From Propioniciclava soli (lineage in GTDB: Bacteria; Actinomycetota; Actinomycetes; Propionibacteriales; Propionibacteriaceae): DNA of 64,000 nucleotides. A model generated the notes under the pieces. That model did not search any database. It was given only the letters and a program-made list of their open reading frames with translations, and was not told where the DNA came from. Below are positions 47,290 to 56,018 of this stretch, in pieces. Both the position numbers and the translations under genes were made by a program. Where the stretch lies: contig NZ_JACYOT010000004.1 of NCBI RefSeq assembly GCF_014858005.1, forward strand, positions 62,001 to 126,000, written 5' to 3'. The stretch's first letter is position 1. Each line of letters opens with the position of its first letter.

Positions 47290-49251
47290 ATGACTGCCAC
47301 GAAGCCACCCACCCCGCACCCGGCGGCGACCTCGGTCCCCTCGCTCTTCGGTGCGCTCGAACCCCTGCTCGCGCGCGTCAGCAAGCCCATCCAGTACGTC
47401 GGCGGGGAGGTCAACTCCGTCACGAAGGAGTGGGACGCCTGCGCCGTCCGCTGGTGCCTCATGTACCCCGACGCCTATGAGGTGGGTCAGCCCAACCAGG
47501 GCGTGGCGATCCTCTACGAGGTGCTGAACGAGCAGGACGGGGTGCTCGCCGAGCGCAGCTACGCCGTGTGGCCGGACCTGGCCGCGCTGATGCGCGAGCA
47601 CGGGGTGCCGCAGTTCACCCTGGACTCCCACCGCCCCGTGCGGGCGTTCGACGTGCTCGGGGTGAGTTTCGCCACCGAGCTGGGGTACACCAACCTGCTC
47701 GAGGCGATCGACCTGGCGGGCATCGCCCTGCACGCGGCCGACCGGGGCGACGACGAGCCGCTCGTCATCGCCGGCGGTCACGCCGCCTTCAACCCCGAGC
47801 CCATCGCCGATTTCATCGACGCCGCGGTGATCGGGGACGGCGAGCAGGCGTCCCTGCGGGTGTCGGAGCTCATCCGGGCCTGGAAGGACGAGGGTCGGCC
47901 GGGCGGGCGTGACGGGCTGCTCGAGCGGCTGGCGTCCGACGGCGTGGCGTACGTGCCCCGCTTCTACGACGTGACCTACCTGCCCGATGGTCGCATCCAG
48001 CGCGTGGTGCCGAACCGGGCGGGGGTGCCCTTCAGCATCGCCAAGCACACGCTCATGGACCTCGACGCGTGGCCCTACCCCAAGGCGCCGGTCGTGCCGA
48101 TCGCCGAAACCGTCCACGAGCGCTACTCCGTGGAGATCTTCCGCGGCTGCACGCGCGGTTGCCGGTTCTGCCAGGCGGGCATGATCACGCGCCCGGTGCG
48201 GGAGCGGACCATCGAGACCATCGGCCAGATGGTCGCCGGTGGCCTGGACGCCACGGGGCTGGAGGAGGTGGGGCTGCTGTCGCTCAGCTCCGCCGACCAC
48301 TCCGAGATCGGCGACGTCACCAAGGAGCTGGCCGACCGCTACGAGGGCACCAACGTCTCGCTCTCCTTGCCCTCGACACGCGTGGACGCCTTCAACATCG
48401 ACCTCGCGAACGAACTCTCCCGCAACGGACGCCGCTCCGGTCTCACGTTCGCCCCCGAGGGCGGGTCGGAGCGCATGCGGAAGGTCATCAACAAGATGGT
48501 CACCGAGGACGACCTGATCGACACCGTGGCCGCCGCGTTCGGCAACGGCTGGCGTCAGGTGAAGCTGTACTTCATGTGCGGCTTGCCCACCGAGACCGAC
48601 GAGGACGTGCTGGTGATCGCCGACATGGCGGCCCGCGTCATCGAGACCGGACGCCGGGCGGCCGGCTCGCGCGACATCCGGTGCACGGTGAGCATCGGCG
48701 GCTTCGTGCCGAAGCCCCACACGCCGTTCCAGTGGGCGGCGCAGGCGTCCGCCGAGACGATCGACCACCGCCTCCTGGCGCTGCGCGACAAGATCCGCGC
48801 CGACAAGCGGTACGGCCGCGCCATCGGCATGCGCTACCACGACGGCCGCCCCGGCGTCATCGAGGGTCTGCTCAGCCGTGGCGATCGCCGCGTCGGCGCC
48901 GTGATCGAGGCGTGCTGGCGGGCGGGCGGCCGCTTCGACGGGTGGAGTGAGCACTTCGACTACGACCGGTGGGTGGACGCCTGCGCGACCGGGCTTGCCA
49001 CCACCGGCGTCGACCTGGACTGGTACACCACGCGCGAACGCGAGTACGCCGAGGTGCTGCCGTGGGACCACATCGATTCCGGCCTCGACCGCGACTGGCT
49101 GTGGGAGGACTGGCAGGACGCCCTGGACTCCCAGCCCGTCGAGGACTGTCGGTGGACGCCGTGCTACGACTGCGGCGTGTGCCCCCAGCTCGACACGGCC
49201 ATCCAGATCGGCCCGACGGGCAAGCACCTGCTGCCGATCACCCCGCGCTGA
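47290..49251 (+). CDS. Radical SAM protein of the TIGR03960 family
   Basis: 653 aa. N-terminal B12-binding-like region (LGVSFATELGYTNLLEAIDL, LVIAGGHAAFNPEPIADFID) followed by a radical SAM barrel with CTRGCRFC (CxxxCxxC; around nt 48,148-48,171) and GLTFAPEGGSERMRKVINK. C-terminal C-rich motif CRWTPCYDCGVC may hold another cluster. Usually adjacent to or fused with TIGR03936 (DUF2344), which here lies 6.8 kb downstream at 56019. Function unknown; tRNA or RNA modification has been proposed from gene context near rne. GGGAGG precedes the ATG. Confidence 0.93.
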   Translation: MTATKPPTPHPAATSVPSLFGALEPLLARVSKPIQYVGGEVNSVTKEWDACAVRWCLMYPDAYEVGQPNQGVAILYEVLNEQDGVLAERSYAVWPDLAALMREHGVPQFTLDSHRPVRAFDVLGVSFATELGYTNLLEAIDLAGIALHAADRGDDEPLVIAGGHAAFNPEPIADFIDAAVIGDGEQASLRVSELIRAWKDEGRPGGRDGLLERLASDGVAYVPRFYDVTYLPDGRIQRVVPNRAGVPFSIAKHTLMDLDAWPYPKAPVVPIAETVHERYSVEIFRGCTRGCRFCQAGMITRPVRERTIETIGQMVAGGLDATGLEEVGLLSLSSADHSEIGDVTKELADRYEGTNVSLSLPSTRVDAFNIDLANELSRNGRRSGLTFAPEGGSERMRKVINKMVTEDDLIDTVAAAFGNGWRQVKLYFMCGLPTETDEDVLVIADMAARVIETGRRAAGSRDIRCTVSIGGFVPKPHTPFQWAAQASAETIDHRLLALRDKIRADKRYGRAIGMRYHDGRPGVIEGLLSRGDRRVGAVIEACWRAGGRFDGWSEHFDYDRWVDACATGLATTGVDLDWYTTREREYAEVLPWDHIDSGLDRDWLWEDWQDALDSQPVEDCRWTPCYDCGVCPQLDTAIQIGPTGKHLLPITPR

Positions 49252-49325
49252 ACCGACCCCCGCCTCGCCGTCCGCCGGGGCGACCCGTCGGCCCCGGCCC
49301 CCGCGCGGGGCCCTAGGATGCCCGG

Positions 49326-50546
49326 GTGCCCACCACCACGTCCACCCGCCAGCCGTCGCACGGCATGCTGCTCGTCACCCTGGCCGCGTTGGGAATGGTG
49401 GGGCCGTTCTCGATCGACACCATGTTCCCCGCCTTCACCCAGATGGGGGAGTCCCTGGGTGTCGGCTCGGTGGCGCTGCAACAACTCATCAGCGTCTACA
49501 TGCTCGCGTTCGGCACGATGAGCCTGTTCCACGGCCCCATCTCGGACGCCGTGGGCCGCAAGCCGGTCATCATCGTGGGCGGGTTGCTGTACACGGCGGC
49601 GTCCGTGGGCTGTGCGCTCTCGCCCAACCTGGGCCTGCTGCTGGTGTTCCGGGCCCTGCAGGGCGCCAGCGCCGGCGCGGGCCAGATCATCAGCCGCGCC
49701 ATGGTGAGCGACCTGTTCCCGCGCCCCGTGGCCCAGCGCGTCATGAGCCACATCGCCATGATCTTCGGCCTGGCACCGGCGCTCGCCCCCGTGGTCGGTG
49801 GCTGGCTGCTGCTGGCCGGTGACTGGACGGTCATCTTCTGGTTCTTGGCGGTCTTCGGACTGCTGGTCGTCGGGCTCACCGTCCTCGTGCTGCCCGAGTC
49901 ACACCCGGCCGAGGCCCGATCCCCCCTGCGCGTCGGCCCGCTGTTCTCCGGGCTGGTGGCCGTGTGGCGCGACCCGGCCGGGCGCCGGCTCGCGTTCGCC
50001 GGCATGACCAACTTCGCCGGCATGTTCCTCTACATCAGCTCCGCGCCGCTCATCGTCGTCACCCACCTCGGCGGGGGCGAGCAGGACTTCTGGTGGCTGT
50101 TCTTCCCGCTCATCGGCGGGCTGGTGTTCGGCTCCTGGGTCGCCGGACGCCTCGCCGGGCGCCTGCCCGGCACGCGCATCGCCACGATCGGCTACCTCGT
50201 GTCGCTCGGCGCCGGGTCGGTGAACCTCGTGCTCACGCTGATCCCCGCCACGCAGGGGTTGCCGTGGGCGGTGCTCGTGCTGCCCGTGTACTCCTTCGGC
50301 ATCGCGCTGGCCTTCCCCATCCTCACCCTGGAGATGCTCGCGCTGTTCCCGAGCCGCCGAGGCGCCGCCAGCTCGGTGCAGTCGTTCGTGCAGCTGATGT
50401 CCAACGCCGTCATCGCCGGCGTCCTCGCCCCGTTCGTGGGCATCAGCCTGGCCAGCCTGGCCGCCACGGCGCTCGCGTTCACCGGTGTCGGGTGGGTGCT
50501 GTGGCGCCGTCACCTGGCCGTCACCCACGACGCCGCCCCTGCCTGA
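49326..50546 (+). CDS. MFS multidrug efflux transporter (Bcr/CflA family)
   Basis: 406 aa, 12 hydrophobic segments. Bcr/CflA hallmarks: GMVGPFSIDTMFPAFTQMGE in helix 1, the GPISDAVGRKPVII loop motif, and FRALQGASAGAGQIISRAMV. Likely proton-driven drug exporter. GTG 49326 lies 6 nt after TAGGAT (49314-49319). A GGCCCCG/CGGGGCC hairpin (49290-49312) immediately upstream may terminate the radical SAM transcript. Confidence 0.88.
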   Translation: MPTTTSTRQPSHGMLLVTLAALGMVGPFSIDTMFPAFTQMGESLGVGSVALQQLISVYMLAFGTMSLFHGPISDAVGRKPVIIVGGLLYTAASVGCALSPNLGLLLVFRALQGASAGAGQIISRAMVSDLFPRPVAQRVMSHIAMIFGLAPALAPVVGGWLLLAGDWTVIFWFLAVFGLLVVGLTVLVLPESHPAEARSPLRVGPLFSGLVAVWRDPAGRRLAFAGMTNFAGMFLYISSAPLIVVTHLGGGEQDFWWLFFPLIGGLVFGSWVAGRLAGRLPGTRIATIGYLVSLGAGSVNLVLTLIPATQGLPWAVLVLPVYSFGIALAFPILTLEMLALFPSRRGAASSVQSFVQLMSNAVIAGVLAPFVGISLASLAATALAFTGVGWVLWRRHLAVTHDAAPA

Positions 50547-50570
50547 GGTACCCCCGCCTGAGGTACCCCC
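50541..50570 (+). repeat. Perfect 15-bp tandem repeat at the MFS stop codon
   Basis: GCCTGAGGTACCCCC twice in a row (50541-50555, 50556-50570), then a partial third (GCCCGGG). The first copy contains the stop TGA at 50544; the second repeats TGA in the same frame. Confidence 0.85.
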
Positions 50571-50677
50571 GCCCGGGTTGCGACCGGCGCGTCGAGAAGG
50601 CGTGCTTGTGCGGTTGTCGACGCGACGGGTGCGGGGGCGATGGCGGCTCACTCGTTCTTCCCACGAACCCAAAGTCG

Positions 50678-50687
50678 TACTTAAGTA
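50678..50687. promoter_or_regulatory. AT-rich palindrome TACTTAAGTA upstream of the sugar porter
   Basis: A 10-bp perfect palindrome in an unusually AT-rich patch about 67 bp before the sugar porter ATG; a candidate regulator-binding site. Confidence 0.35.
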
Positions 50688-50722
50688 GGAATCGGTCCGT
50701 TTCTTCGTGGAATCACGTCGTT

Positions 50723-50746
50723 CGCCTGTCCGAGCAGGCGTACTGT
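50723..50746 (+). promoter_or_regulatory. Promoter/operator of the sugar porter-fructokinase operon
   Basis: Inverted repeat CGCCTG-tccgag-CAGGCG (50723-50740) directly abuts the -10 box TACTGT (50741-50746), which is 7 nt before ATG 50754. The repeat fills the spacer, so a protein bound there would block RNA polymerase. Confidence 0.5.
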
Positions 50747-50753
50747 GCGGCGC

Positions 50754-52163
50754 ATGAGACCCCTCGTCATCCGGAGCGCCCTGGTCGCTTCGTTGGGCGG
50801 TCTGATCTTCGGATTCGACACCGCCGTCATCTCGGGAACCACCGAGCAGCTCAAGAGCTACTTCGAGCTCTCCGACGCCTACCTCGGCTGGGCTGTGGGC
50901 ATGGCCCTGCTCGGCACGATCCTCGGTGCCCTCACCGCCGGCAAGCCGGCCGACCGCTTCGGCCGCAAGCCGGTGCTCTTCGTCATCGGCATCCTGTACG
51001 TCGTCGGGGCGCTGGGTTCGGCGTTCGCCACCAACATCGTCATGCTCGAGGTCTTCCGGTTCCTGGGCGGCATCGGCGTGGGTGCGGCGTCCGTCTGCGC
51101 GCCCATCTACACCGCCGAGATCGCGCCCGCCCGGGTGCGCGGCCGTCTCGTGGGCCTGGTGCAGTTCAACATTGTGCTCGGCATCCTGCTCGCGTACCTC
51201 TCCAACGCCATCGTCCGCGCCGTGGTGTCGGACCACACGAGCGACTGGCGCTGGATGTTCGGCGTCATGGCCGTGCCGTCGGTCATCTTCCTGCTGCTGC
51301 TCTTCACCGTCCCCGAGACCCCGCGCTGGCTCATGGCCAACGGCCGGGCCGACGAGGGCCGCGAGGTGATCGGCCGGCTCACGACCTCCGAGGACGAGGC
51401 CCGTCTGCAGGTCGAGGAGATCAACACGTCCCTGAGTGCTGCCACCAACGCCCCGAAGGTGCCGTTCTTCACCCCCCAGCACGCCAAGGTGATCCTGCTC
51501 GCGTTCACGATCGCCATGTTCAACCAGATGTCCGGCATCAACGCGATCCTGTACTACGCCCCGGTCGTCATGGAGCGCGCGGGGGCCAGCACGGACGCCG
51601 CGTTCATGATGAGCGTCGCGGTCGGGTTCATGAACCTCATCGCCACGATGACGGCGCTCACCGTCATCGACAAGATCGGACGCCGCAAGCTCATGCTGAT
51701 CGGCTCGATCGGCTACCTGATCAGCCTGGGCTTCCTCTCCGGCCTGATGTTCTACTACGAGCAGGTGCTGGGCGGCGCGTTCGACTCGACCTCCAGCATC
51801 CTGGTGCTCGTCGGCCTGCTGGTGTTCATCGCCGCCCACGCCTTCGGCCAGGGCTCGGTGATCTGGGTGTTCATCTCCGAGATCTTCCCCAACCGCATCC
51901 GCGGCCGCGGCCAGTCGCTCGGCTCGCTGACGCACTGGGTGTTCGCGTGGCTGACCTCGACGTTCTTCCCGCCGGTCATCGGCGCCCTCGGCGGCGGGGT
52001 GGCCTTCGCCATCTTCTTCGTGTTCATGGTGGGCCAGCTCGTCTGGGTGCTCCGCGTGATGCCCGAGACGAAGGGTGTGCCGCTGGAGGAGATGGAGGCC
52101 AAGCTGGGCCTCACCCACGACCCCCGCGACACCGGGGACCCCCTCGCTGCGAAAGGACACTGA
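50754..52163 (+). CDS. Sugar porter family MFS transporter
   Basis: 469 aa, 12 helices. Sugar-porter signatures: GGLIFGFDTAVISGT in helix 1, DRFGRKP, PETPRWLMANGR before the central loop, NQMSGINAILYYAP (the QxxSGxN sugar-binding motif) in helix 7, DKIGRRK, and PETKG near the C-terminus. Likely proton-coupled import of a hexose. The next gene, a fructokinase, begins inside its stop codon, so fructose (or a fructose-containing sugar) is the expected substrate. Start defined by the adjacent -10 box. Confidence 0.94.
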   Translation: MRPLVIRSALVASLGGLIFGFDTAVISGTTEQLKSYFELSDAYLGWAVGMALLGTILGALTAGKPADRFGRKPVLFVIGILYVVGALGSAFATNIVMLEVFRFLGGIGVGAASVCAPIYTAEIAPARVRGRLVGLVQFNIVLGILLAYLSNAIVRAVVSDHTSDWRWMFGVMAVPSVIFLLLLFTVPETPRWLMANGRADEGREVIGRLTTSEDEARLQVEEINTSLSAATNAPKVPFFTPQHAKVILLAFTIAMFNQMSGINAILYYAPVVMERAGASTDAAFMMSVAVGFMNLIATMTALTVIDKIGRRKLMLIGSIGYLISLGFLSGLMFYYEQVLGGAFDSTSSILVLVGLLVFIAAHAFGQGSVIWVFISEIFPNRIRGRGQSLGSLTHWVFAWLTSTFFPPVIGALGGGVAFAIFFVFMVGQLVWVLRVMPETKGVPLEEMEAKLGLTHDPRDTGDPLAAKGH

Positions 52164-53122
52164 TGTCAGACCAACACAAGGCCGTGTTGTGCCTCGGTGA
52201 GGCGCTGATCGACGTGGTGAGCCGCGCCGACCAGCCCACCCAGGAGCACGTGGGCGGCAGCCTGCTGAACGTGGCCGCGGGTGTGGCCGCGCTCGAACGC
52301 CCCGCCGCGATCTGCGCGTGGTGGGGCCGCGACGAGCGCGGCGACCGGCTCGCGACGTTCGCGGCGGACGCCCGCGTGGACGTGGTGCCCGGCACCGACG
52401 GCGCCACCCGGACCACCGTGGCGCAGGCCACGCTCGACGAGCACGGCCGGGCCACCTACGAGTTCGATGTTGAGTGGGACGTCCCCGAGCTGGGCGACCT
52501 CACGCCGTACGGCCACGTGCACACCGGCAGCATCGGGGCGACGCTGGAGCCCGGCGGCACCGCGGTGGTGGCGGTGGCCCGCCGGGCCCGGGAACACGCC
52601 ACCGTCTCCTACGACCCCAACGTGCGGCCGGCCCTCATGGAGACGCCCGAGCACGTGCTGGGCCGCATCGAGGAGCTCGTGGGGCTCGCCGACGTGGTGA
52701 AGGCCAGCGACGAGGACATCGCGTGGCTCTACCCCGACGAGCCGGTGGAGGACGTCATGCGCCGGTGGATCACCGCGGGGCCCGCCCTGGTGGTCGTCAC
52801 CCGCGGCCCGTGGGGCGCCTACGCGCGGCTGGCGGGCAACCGGGACATGCTGCACCTGGACCAGATGACCGTCGAGGTGGGCGACACCGTCGGCGCCGGC
52901 GACTCCTTCATGGCCGGGCTCGTCTCCGGGTTGTTGGACGCCGGCCTGCTCGGTTCGGTCGAGGCGCGGGAGCGGCTCGCCGCGGCGAGCTGGTCCGACG
53001 TCCAGCCGGCGCTGCACCGGGCCGTCATCACGTCCGGCATCACCGTGAGCCGCAACGGGGCGTACGCGCCCGGTCGCGACGAGGTGACCCGGATCCAGGA
53101 GGCCGACCCGGCGCTCGCCTAG
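52163..53122 (+). CDS. PfkB-family carbohydrate kinase (fructokinase type)
   Basis: 319 aa ribokinase fold. N-terminal CLGEALIDVV and the HVGGSLLNVA substrate motif; YDPNVRP; the anion-hole/ATP motif VGDTVGAGDSFMAGL with the catalytic Asp. Phosphorylates fructose or a related sugar imported by the preceding porter (overlap of one base, TGATG, with GAAAGGA upstream). Its TAG stop shares CTAG with the oppositely oriented Eis-like gene. Confidence 0.92.
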   Translation: MSDQHKAVLCLGEALIDVVSRADQPTQEHVGGSLLNVAAGVAALERPAAICAWWGRDERGDRLATFAADARVDVVPGTDGATRTTVAQATLDEHGRATYEFDVEWDVPELGDLTPYGHVHTGSIGATLEPGGTAVVAVARRAREHATVSYDPNVRPALMETPEHVLGRIEELVGLADVVKASDEDIAWLYPDEPVEDVMRRWITAGPALVVVTRGPWGAYARLAGNRDMLHLDQMTVEVGDTVGAGDSFMAGLVSGLLDAGLLGSVEARERLAAASWSDVQPALHRAVITSGITVSRNGAYAPGRDEVTRIQEADPALA

Positions 53123-54372
53123 AAGCCGGAGGTGTTGTGGGGCGGCCCGTCGGTGCGGAAGAGCCGCGCCAGGGCCGCCACGTCCGCGGCCGGTCCGTGG
53201 ACCAGCCCGGCCGCGGCCAACGTGCGGGCGTCCGCCAGGCCGAGGTAGAGGCTGCCCAGGGCGCGGATGTCGACCTGGACGGCCGCCTCGGTCGCCGGCA
53301 TGACCTCGGCGTGCCCCGCGCGCGCCGCGACGCGCCAGGTGCCGGACGCGATCCCGCGCGGGTCGACCACCTCGAGGGCGATCTCGCCGTCGGCGTCGAA
53401 GGCCCGCACGGCCAGCGCGGCGGCCGGGTCGAGCACCCGCAGCCACGTGAAGTCCTCGACGCCGGTGACCTTCAGCACCCGCGGATCGGTGAGGGCCCAG
53501 GGCAGCGCAGAGGTGGGGGAGAGCCGTCGGAGGGTGGCCTTCTCCACCAGGTCGAGCGCCGCGATGAACTGCCACAGGCCCAGCTCGGCACCCGCGTCCA
53601 GTGCCAGCAGGTCCCGGATCTTGACCGCCGAGGACTGCTCGTCGATCTCGTAGGACAGCACGCCGTCCGGCTGGCCGGACGGGTCGAGGTGCACCGCCGA
53701 GCGAATGGCCTTGTTGGGGCCGTCGGAGTCCCAGTCCCACGCCCCGGACAGCAGGGCGTCGTAGAAGGCCAGCCGCTGGTGCGAGCCGCGATGGGTCGCG
53801 TGGAAGCGGTCGAAGACGGCACGGCGCACGGCGACGCTCGCGTCGTTCGGCATCATCTCGACCCGGGGTTCGACGGGGGCGACCAGGCCGAACCGGAGCC
53901 CCGTGTCGATCTCGGCGCTGCGGTGCTGGGTGGCGACACCGAAGCCGAAGCGACCGTAGATGCCGCCCTCGGTCACCGTCAGGGCGGCCAGGCTCAGCCC
54001 CTCGTCGCGGGCGCGGCGCAACGCCGCGCCCATCAGGTGGCTCAGCAGGCCGCGGCGCCGGTGAGTGGTGCGCACCGTGACGTCGGTGATGAAACAGGCG
54101 GGTTCGACGTGCCCGCCGCCGGTGTTGATGCTCTGCGTGGTGGTCGCGAACGTGGCGACGGGGATGTGCGCCCCCAGGGAGTGCTCCGAGGCCGGCGCGT
54201 AGGCGCCGTCGAGTCGCCAGCCGTCGCGGCTGACCTCTTCGCGCCACCGGCCGGCCGCCTCGTCGGAGCCCTGCTTCTGATGGAAGCCGAGGCCGACCGC
54301 GTCGTACCAGCCGCGCAGCTCGTCGGTCAGGGCGTCGGGGATGTCGAAGGTGCGATAGGTGATGTCGGACAC
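53119..54372 (-). CDS. Eis-like GNAT acetyltransferase
   Basis: 417 aa. First GNAT domain with the acetyl-CoA loop VTVRTTHRRRGLL (98-110), Tyr139 in EGGIYGRFG (general acid in Eis) and, at the very C-terminus, a Phe whose carboxylate acts as base in Eis; a second GNAT-like region and an SCP2-like C-terminal domain lie between. Eis enzymes acetylate amines, including aminoglycosides and proteins. GTG 54372 follows TAGGCT by 8 nt. 11 bp downstream of the alanine symporter gene; physiological substrate unknown. Confidence 0.9.
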   Translation of the reverse strand: MSDITYRTFDIPDALTDELRGWYDAVGLGFHQKQGSDEAAGRWREEVSRDGWRLDGAYAPASEHSLGAHIPVATFATTTQSINTGGGHVEPACFITDVTVRTTHRRRGLLSHLMGAALRRARDEGLSLAALTVTEGGIYGRFGFGVATQHRSAEIDTGLRFGLVAPVEPRVEMMPNDASVAVRRAVFDRFHATHRGSHQRLAFYDALLSGAWDWDSDGPNKAIRSAVHLDPSGQPDGVLSYEIDEQSSAVKIRDLLALDAGAELGLWQFIAALDLVEKATLRRLSPTSALPWALTDPRVLKVTGVEDFTWLRVLDPAAALAVRAFDADGEIALEVVDPRGIASGTWRVAARAGHAEVMPATEAAVQVDIRALGSLYLGLADARTLAAAGLVHGPAADVAALARLFRTDGPPHNTSGF

Positions 54373-54383
54373 GCCGCCCGAGC

Positions 54384-55865
54384 CTACCTCCCGGGGTCGG
54401 CGTCCGTGGGGGCGGTCGTCCGCCGCGCCGCGACCTCGCGCCACACGAGTGCGCCCCGCAGACCGAGGGCGTCCGGATCGAACACCGGGTCCAGACCCGC
54501 CCTGCGCTGCCGCTCGTAGTCGGCGTAGATCGTGATGGCCTTCGGGCTCAGCAGCACGAGCGCGATGAGGTTGATCCACGCGAACAGGCCCACGCCGACG
54601 TCCGCGATCGCCCAGGCGAGCTCGGAGGAGCGGAAGGCGCCCAGCACGATCGAGCCGGCGAGCACGAGCTGGACGACGGTGACGACGGCGCGCTCCCCCC
54701 GGCGGCCGCGCATGAGGTAGGCGATGTTGGTGTCGGCGTAGAAGCCGAAGGACAACAGGGTGGTGAACGCGAAGAAGAACATGGCGATCGCGATGAACAC
54801 CGAGCCGAAGCCGGGGAAGACGGCGTCGATGGCGGCCTGGGTGTAGGCCGGCCCGGCCTCCAGGCCCGGCGCGTACTCGGCGATCAGCGTGACGCCGTCG
54901 GCACCGACGACGTTGTAGCTGTCGGTCACGAGGATCATCAGGCCGGTCATGGTGCAGACGAACAGGGTGTCGACGTAGACCGAGAAGCCCTGCGCCAGGC
55001 CCTGCTTGACCGGGTGGCTCACCTCGGCGGCGGCGGACGCCTGCGCGCCGGAGCCGATGCCGACCTCGGAGGAGTAGACGGCCCGGCGCACGCCCCACAT
55101 GATCGCCGCGCCGAGCATGCCGCCGAAGGCCGCATCGGCGCCGAAGGCGGCCGCGAAGATGTGGGTGATCATGCCGGGGATCGCGGGCGCGTTCAGGGCC
55201 ACGATCACCAGGCCGATGAGGATGTAGGCGGCCGCCATGAACGGCACCACGAGGCCGCACACGGTGCCGATGCGCTTCAGGCCGCCGAAGATGACGGCGC
55301 AGAACAGCGCCGCCACGACGACACCGCTGACCACCGGGTCGATGCCGAGGCCGGCCTGCGCCGACGTGGCGATGTTGAACGACTGGATCGACGGGCCGGT
55401 GACCGCGAAGGCCAGCGACGCCGCGATCGCGTAGGCGACCGCCAACCACCGCCAACCCAGGCCACGCTCGATGTAGTAGGCGGGCCCGCCGCGGTACTCG
55501 CCGTTGATCTCCTCCTTGTACGCCTGCGCGAGCGATGACTCGACGACCGCGATCGCGGCACCGATGGTGGCCGTGATCCACATCCAGAACAGCGCCCCCG
55601 GGCCGCCGGCGTTGATGGCCGTGGCGACGCCGGCGATGTTGCCGACGCCGACGCGTCCGCCGAGCGCCATGGCGAAGGCCTGGAACGAGGAGACGCCGCG
55701 GGTGGAGTCGCCGCCGCCCACCAGATAGCGCAGCATCTCGGGGATGCGCCGCAGCTGCGGCACGCCGAGCCGGATCGTGAACCAGATGCCCACCCCCAGG
55801 ACGAGGAACAACATCGGGGTGCTCCACAGCACCCCGACGAGCCAGGTGACGGCGGTCTCGAACAT
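54384..55865 (-). CDS. Alanine/glycine:cation symporter (AGCS family)
   Basis: 493 aa with about 11 hydrophobic helices. AGCS signatures: GGRVGVGNIAGVATAINAGG near the N-terminus, FWMWITATIGAAIAVVESSLAQ, EYRGGPAYYIERGLGWRW and RAVYSSEVGIGSGAQASAAA. Imports alanine or glycine with Na+. It could draw on the Na+ gradient built by the Mnh antiporter nearby. Ends in TAG; upstream of the Eis-like gene on the same strand. Confidence 0.95.
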   Translation of the reverse strand: MFETAVTWLVGVLWSTPMLFLVLGVGIWFTIRLGVPQLRRIPEMLRYLVGGGDSTRGVSSFQAFAMALGGRVGVGNIAGVATAINAGGPGALFWMWITATIGAAIAVVESSLAQAYKEEINGEYRGGPAYYIERGLGWRWLAVAYAIAASLAFAVTGPSIQSFNIATSAQAGLGIDPVVSGVVVAALFCAVIFGGLKRIGTVCGLVVPFMAAAYILIGLVIVALNAPAIPGMITHIFAAAFGADAAFGGMLGAAIMWGVRRAVYSSEVGIGSGAQASAAAEVSHPVKQGLAQGFSVYVDTLFVCTMTGLMILVTDSYNVVGADGVTLIAEYAPGLEAGPAYTQAAIDAVFPGFGSVFIAIAMFFFAFTTLLSFGFYADTNIAYLMRGRRGERAVVTVVQLVLAGSIVLGAFRSSELAWAIADVGVGLFAWINLIALVLLSPKAITIYADYERQRRAGLDPVFDPDALGLRGALVWREVAARRTTAPTDADPGR

Positions 55866-56018
55866 GGACGGCCCCTTTCGGTGGTGGGCGCGGGCCGGGT
55901 GGCGTCGCTGAGTGCTGGCGTCCGGTGGGGCAGCACGCTAGCGGCGTGATGGCCGCCGCGGGGGGGCGTCCCGCCCCTTGTCGTCGCACGTCGACGGCAC
56001 CGGCTACGCTGCGGGCCT

